Origin: Akkermansia muciniphila
Lineage (GTDB): Bacteria; Verrucomicrobiota; Verrucomicrobiia; Verrucomicrobiales; Akkermansiaceae
DNA: 7,849 nt
Assembly: GCA_945870545.1 (NCBI GenBank)
Contig: CAMBTF010000070.1
Span: 1 to 7,849 of the forward strand
Reading direction: 5' to 3'
Shown here piece after piece: positions 6,144-7,849 of this stretch (position 1 is its first letter; each line of letters opens with the position of its first letter). The position numbers were made by a program, and so were the translations under genes. Below the pieces are notes generated by a model that was given only the letters and a program-made list of their open reading frames with translations, did not search any database and had not been told where the DNA came from.

Positions 6144-7779
6144 AGAACAGTCCATAGGCACCGCCCCAGAACTACGCGCCGCACAGCGCTGGAATATCGT
6201 TTGGGTCGTACCCATCCTCGCGCTTCTAATCGGTGGCTGGATGCTTTACCATAGCGTCAGCTCGAAGGGGCCGGAGGTGCGGATCCGCTTCGAAACGGCG
6301 GAAGGCATTTTCGCCGGGAAAACGGAGCTTCGCTGCCGCTCCGTCAGCGTCGGCACGGTTTCTAGGGTCGAGCTGGCGGAGGATCTCCAGTCGGTCTTCG
6401 TTTATTGCACACTGGACAGCGCCTACAGTGACCTGCTGCGGAAGGGCACCCGTTTCTGGGTGGTGCGGCCGCGCGTTTCGACGGCGGATATCTCCGGTCT
6501 CGGCACCCTGTTGACCGGAGTTTACATCGAGATGGAACCCGGCACCGGGCCAACAGGGCCGACGAACTGGAAAGGCCGCGAGACGCCTCCCGCCACCAAC
6601 CGCAGCGTGCCGGGTCTGCGGCTCACCCTGGTTTCCGATGAGGCGGGCTCGCTTTCCGTCGGCTCGCCGCTCTATTACCGCGGATTCGCGGTCGGCAGGG
6701 TGGAGAGTCGCAAACTGGACATTGACAAGCGCCGCATTGTTTACGAGGCCTTCATCCAGGAAAAATATCGAACCCTAGTGCGGGACAATACAAAGTTCTG
6801 GAACACCAGCGGCATCGATATTTCAGCGGGCGTGGACGGTTTCAAGGTCAGGACACCCTCTTTCCAGGCGATGGTCAGCGGCGGTGTTTCCTTCGCGCTT
6901 CAGGAGGGTCTGGAGCCCGGAGCGCAGGCGCAGGATGGGACGACCTTTGAGCTGCACGATGACATCGATGATGCTGAATCATCCACTTTCGAGCCGACCT
7001 TGCGGATCCTTTTGCTTTTCGACCAAAGCGTCCGCGGTCTCTCGAAATCCGCACCCGTTGAATACCGGGGGATCGAGATCGGGCGCGTTACGAATATCTC
7101 TTTCGATTACGCCCCCGAACGAGACAACCAGAAAATCCCGGTTCTCGTCGAGGTGGATCCGAGTCTCCTGAGGGCGCTCGGCACGGTAAGCACACAGGAC
7201 GACGACGTCCTGATGTTGGGCAACGCCGTCAAGAACGGGCTGCGCGCGACGCTGAAAACCGGCAGCCTGCTGACCGGTGCCCTGTTCGTGGATTTTGATT
7301 ACTACCCGGCAGAGAAACCGGCCGATCTCAGCTACAAGGGTGATTTCCCGGTGGTTCCGACCTTGTCCTCCGGATTCGCGCAGTTCGAGGTAAAGATCGC
7401 CTCCATACTGGATAAGATCGAAGCCCTGCCGATCAATGAAACCGTGACCGAAATCACGGCCACCGTCGCGGAGGCGAGGGATGCGATCGAGGAAATCGAA
7501 AAGCTTGCCGCCGCGGCCAAGGTCACACTGGAGGACGATGATTTCCGGCAGCTTCCCGCCGACCTGCGCCGCACATTGGGCGAGCTGGAAAAATCCCTCG
7601 CAAGCGTGGGCCCCGATGGCAACGTGCAGGGCGATCTTTTGCGGACGCTCGACGAGCTGCGCGGAGCGATCCGCTCGATTGAGGCGATGTCGGATACGAT
7701 CAAGGAGAAGCCCAATTCGCTGCTGTTTGGAAAAGAGGATTCCGGAAACCCGAAACCGAAGGCAGTCGGTAAACAATGA
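6136..7779 (+). CDS. pqiB: PqiB-like MCE (MlaD) domain protein, intermembrane transport
   Basis: Membrane-anchored periplasmic MCE protein, 547 residues, almost the length of E. coli PqiB (546). PqiB forms a hexameric tube with a coiled-coil needle that spans the periplasm to carry lipids or other hydrophobic molecules. One membrane anchor lies at about 20-38 (NIVWVVPILALLIGGWML). Three MCE domains follow: about 46-135 (GPEVRIRFETAEGI...SGLGTLLTGVYIEMEPG), 160-260 (GLRLTLVSDEAGSL...PLYYRGFAVGRVE), and 290-390 (LLLFDQSVRGL...PVEYRGIEIGRV...LKTGSLLTGALFVDFDYYP). Residues 415-530 are helical and coiled-coil-like, ending KPNSLLFGKED, which resembles E. coli PqiB (KSNALVFEAKD). The start GTG 6136 gives MSEEQS before the anchor and overlaps the upstream stop by 8 bases; no clear Shine-Dalgarno precedes it, which suggests coupled translation. 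The open frame extends to ATG 6064, but those extra residues are not family-like. Confidence 0.92.
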   Translation: MSEEQSIGTAPELRAAQRWNIVWVVPILALLIGGWMLYHSVSSKGPEVRIRFETAEGIFAGKTELRCRSVSVGTVSRVELAEDLQSVFVYCTLDSAYSDLLRKGTRFWVVRPRVSTADISGLGTLLTGVYIEMEPGTGPTGPTNWKGRETPPATNRSVPGLRLTLVSDEAGSLSVGSPLYYRGFAVGRVESRKLDIDKRRIVYEAFIQEKYRTLVRDNTKFWNTSGIDISAGVDGFKVRTPSFQAMVSGGVSFALQEGLEPGAQAQDGTTFELHDDIDDAESSTFEPTLRILLLFDQSVRGLSKSAPVEYRGIEIGRVTNISFDYAPERDNQKIPVLVEVDPSLLRALGTVSTQDDDVLMLGNAVKNGLRATLKTGSLLTGALFVDFDYYPAEKPADLSYKGDFPVVPTLSSGFAQFEVKIASILDKIEALPINETVTEITATVAEARDAIEEIEKLAAAAKVTLEDDDFRQLPADLRRTLGELEKSLASVGPDGNVQGDLLRTLDELRGAIRSIEAMSDTIKEKPNSLLFGKEDSGNPKPKAVGKQ

Positions 7780-7792
7780 CCATGTTCGACTC

Positions 7793-7849
7793 ATGACGAG
7801 ATTTCACGCCATCTTCCTAGCCGCTGCATTCCTTTCCGGATGCGCAGGC
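7793..7849 (+). CDS. pqiC: Lipoprotein start, probable PqiC (cut by right edge)
   Basis: Nineteen codons to the right edge read MTRFHAIFLAAAFLSGCAG: a short basic N-terminus, a hydrophobic core, and the lipobox LSGC with Cys17 as the lipidated residue. This is a lipoprotein signal peptide. It begins 13 bases after the pqiB stop, where E. coli and relatives carry pqiC, an outer-membrane lipoprotein (DUF330/ABC-type transport auxiliary family) that partners PqiB. The mature domain lies outside the window, so the lipoprotein call is seen and the PqiC identity is inferred from position. No Shine-Dalgarno is obvious. A nearby ATG at 7776 gives only a six-codon frame. Confidence 0.7.
   Translation, partial: MTRFHAIFLAAAFLSGCAG

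Noticed and set aside
6979..7794. A 271-codon open frame on the minus strand opposite pqiB
   Set aside because: It lies wholly antisense to a well-supported MCE protein in GC-rich DNA, and its translation shows no recognisable domain; it mirrors the codon pattern of pqiB.

Overview
The window looks like ordinary bacterial chromosome from a GC-rich, double-membraned (Gram-negative-type) bacterium. Envelope evidence is direct: a complete PqiA/PqiB-type inter-membrane transport set, a lipoprotein start with a lipobox, and a large protease with an export signal. A secreted tricorn-like protease with TolB/PD40 repeats, mostly weak Shine-Dalgarno signals, and several GTG or TTG starts would fit Verrucomicrobiota or another PVC-group lineage. 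That placement is a guess from gene style, not from a marker gene.

Layout, left to right. (1) Minus strand, about 1-701: the N-terminal part of alanine racemase (alr), cut by the left edge. (2) A short divergent gap. (3) Plus strand, 779-3826: an exported tricorn-like S41 protease with an N-terminal beta-propeller region, a PDZ domain and a serine protease domain. (4) A 132-base gap, 3827-3958, holding two compact inverted repeats. (5) Plus strand, 3959-4813: a fumarylacetoacetate hydrolase (FAH) family enzyme. (6) Plus strand, 4828 to the right edge: a tightly packed pqi cluster made of two separate half-length PqiA membrane proteins, a three-MCE-domain PqiB, and the first 19 codons of a lipoprotein in the pqiC position.

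The pqi genes should work together. The two PqiA halves would form the inner-membrane unit, PqiB a periplasm-spanning MCE tunnel, and PqiC an outer-membrane lipoprotein partner, together moving lipids or other hydrophobic molecules between membranes. The four genes overlap or nearly touch, so they are very probably one transcript, possibly with the FAH gene at its head. The most notable feature is that PqiA, one fused protein in Escherichia coli, is encoded here as two genes joined by an ATGA overlap. I found no CRISPR array, tRNA, rRNA, insertion sequence or convincing undescribed system. Apart from the 132-base gap, the window is almost entirely coding.
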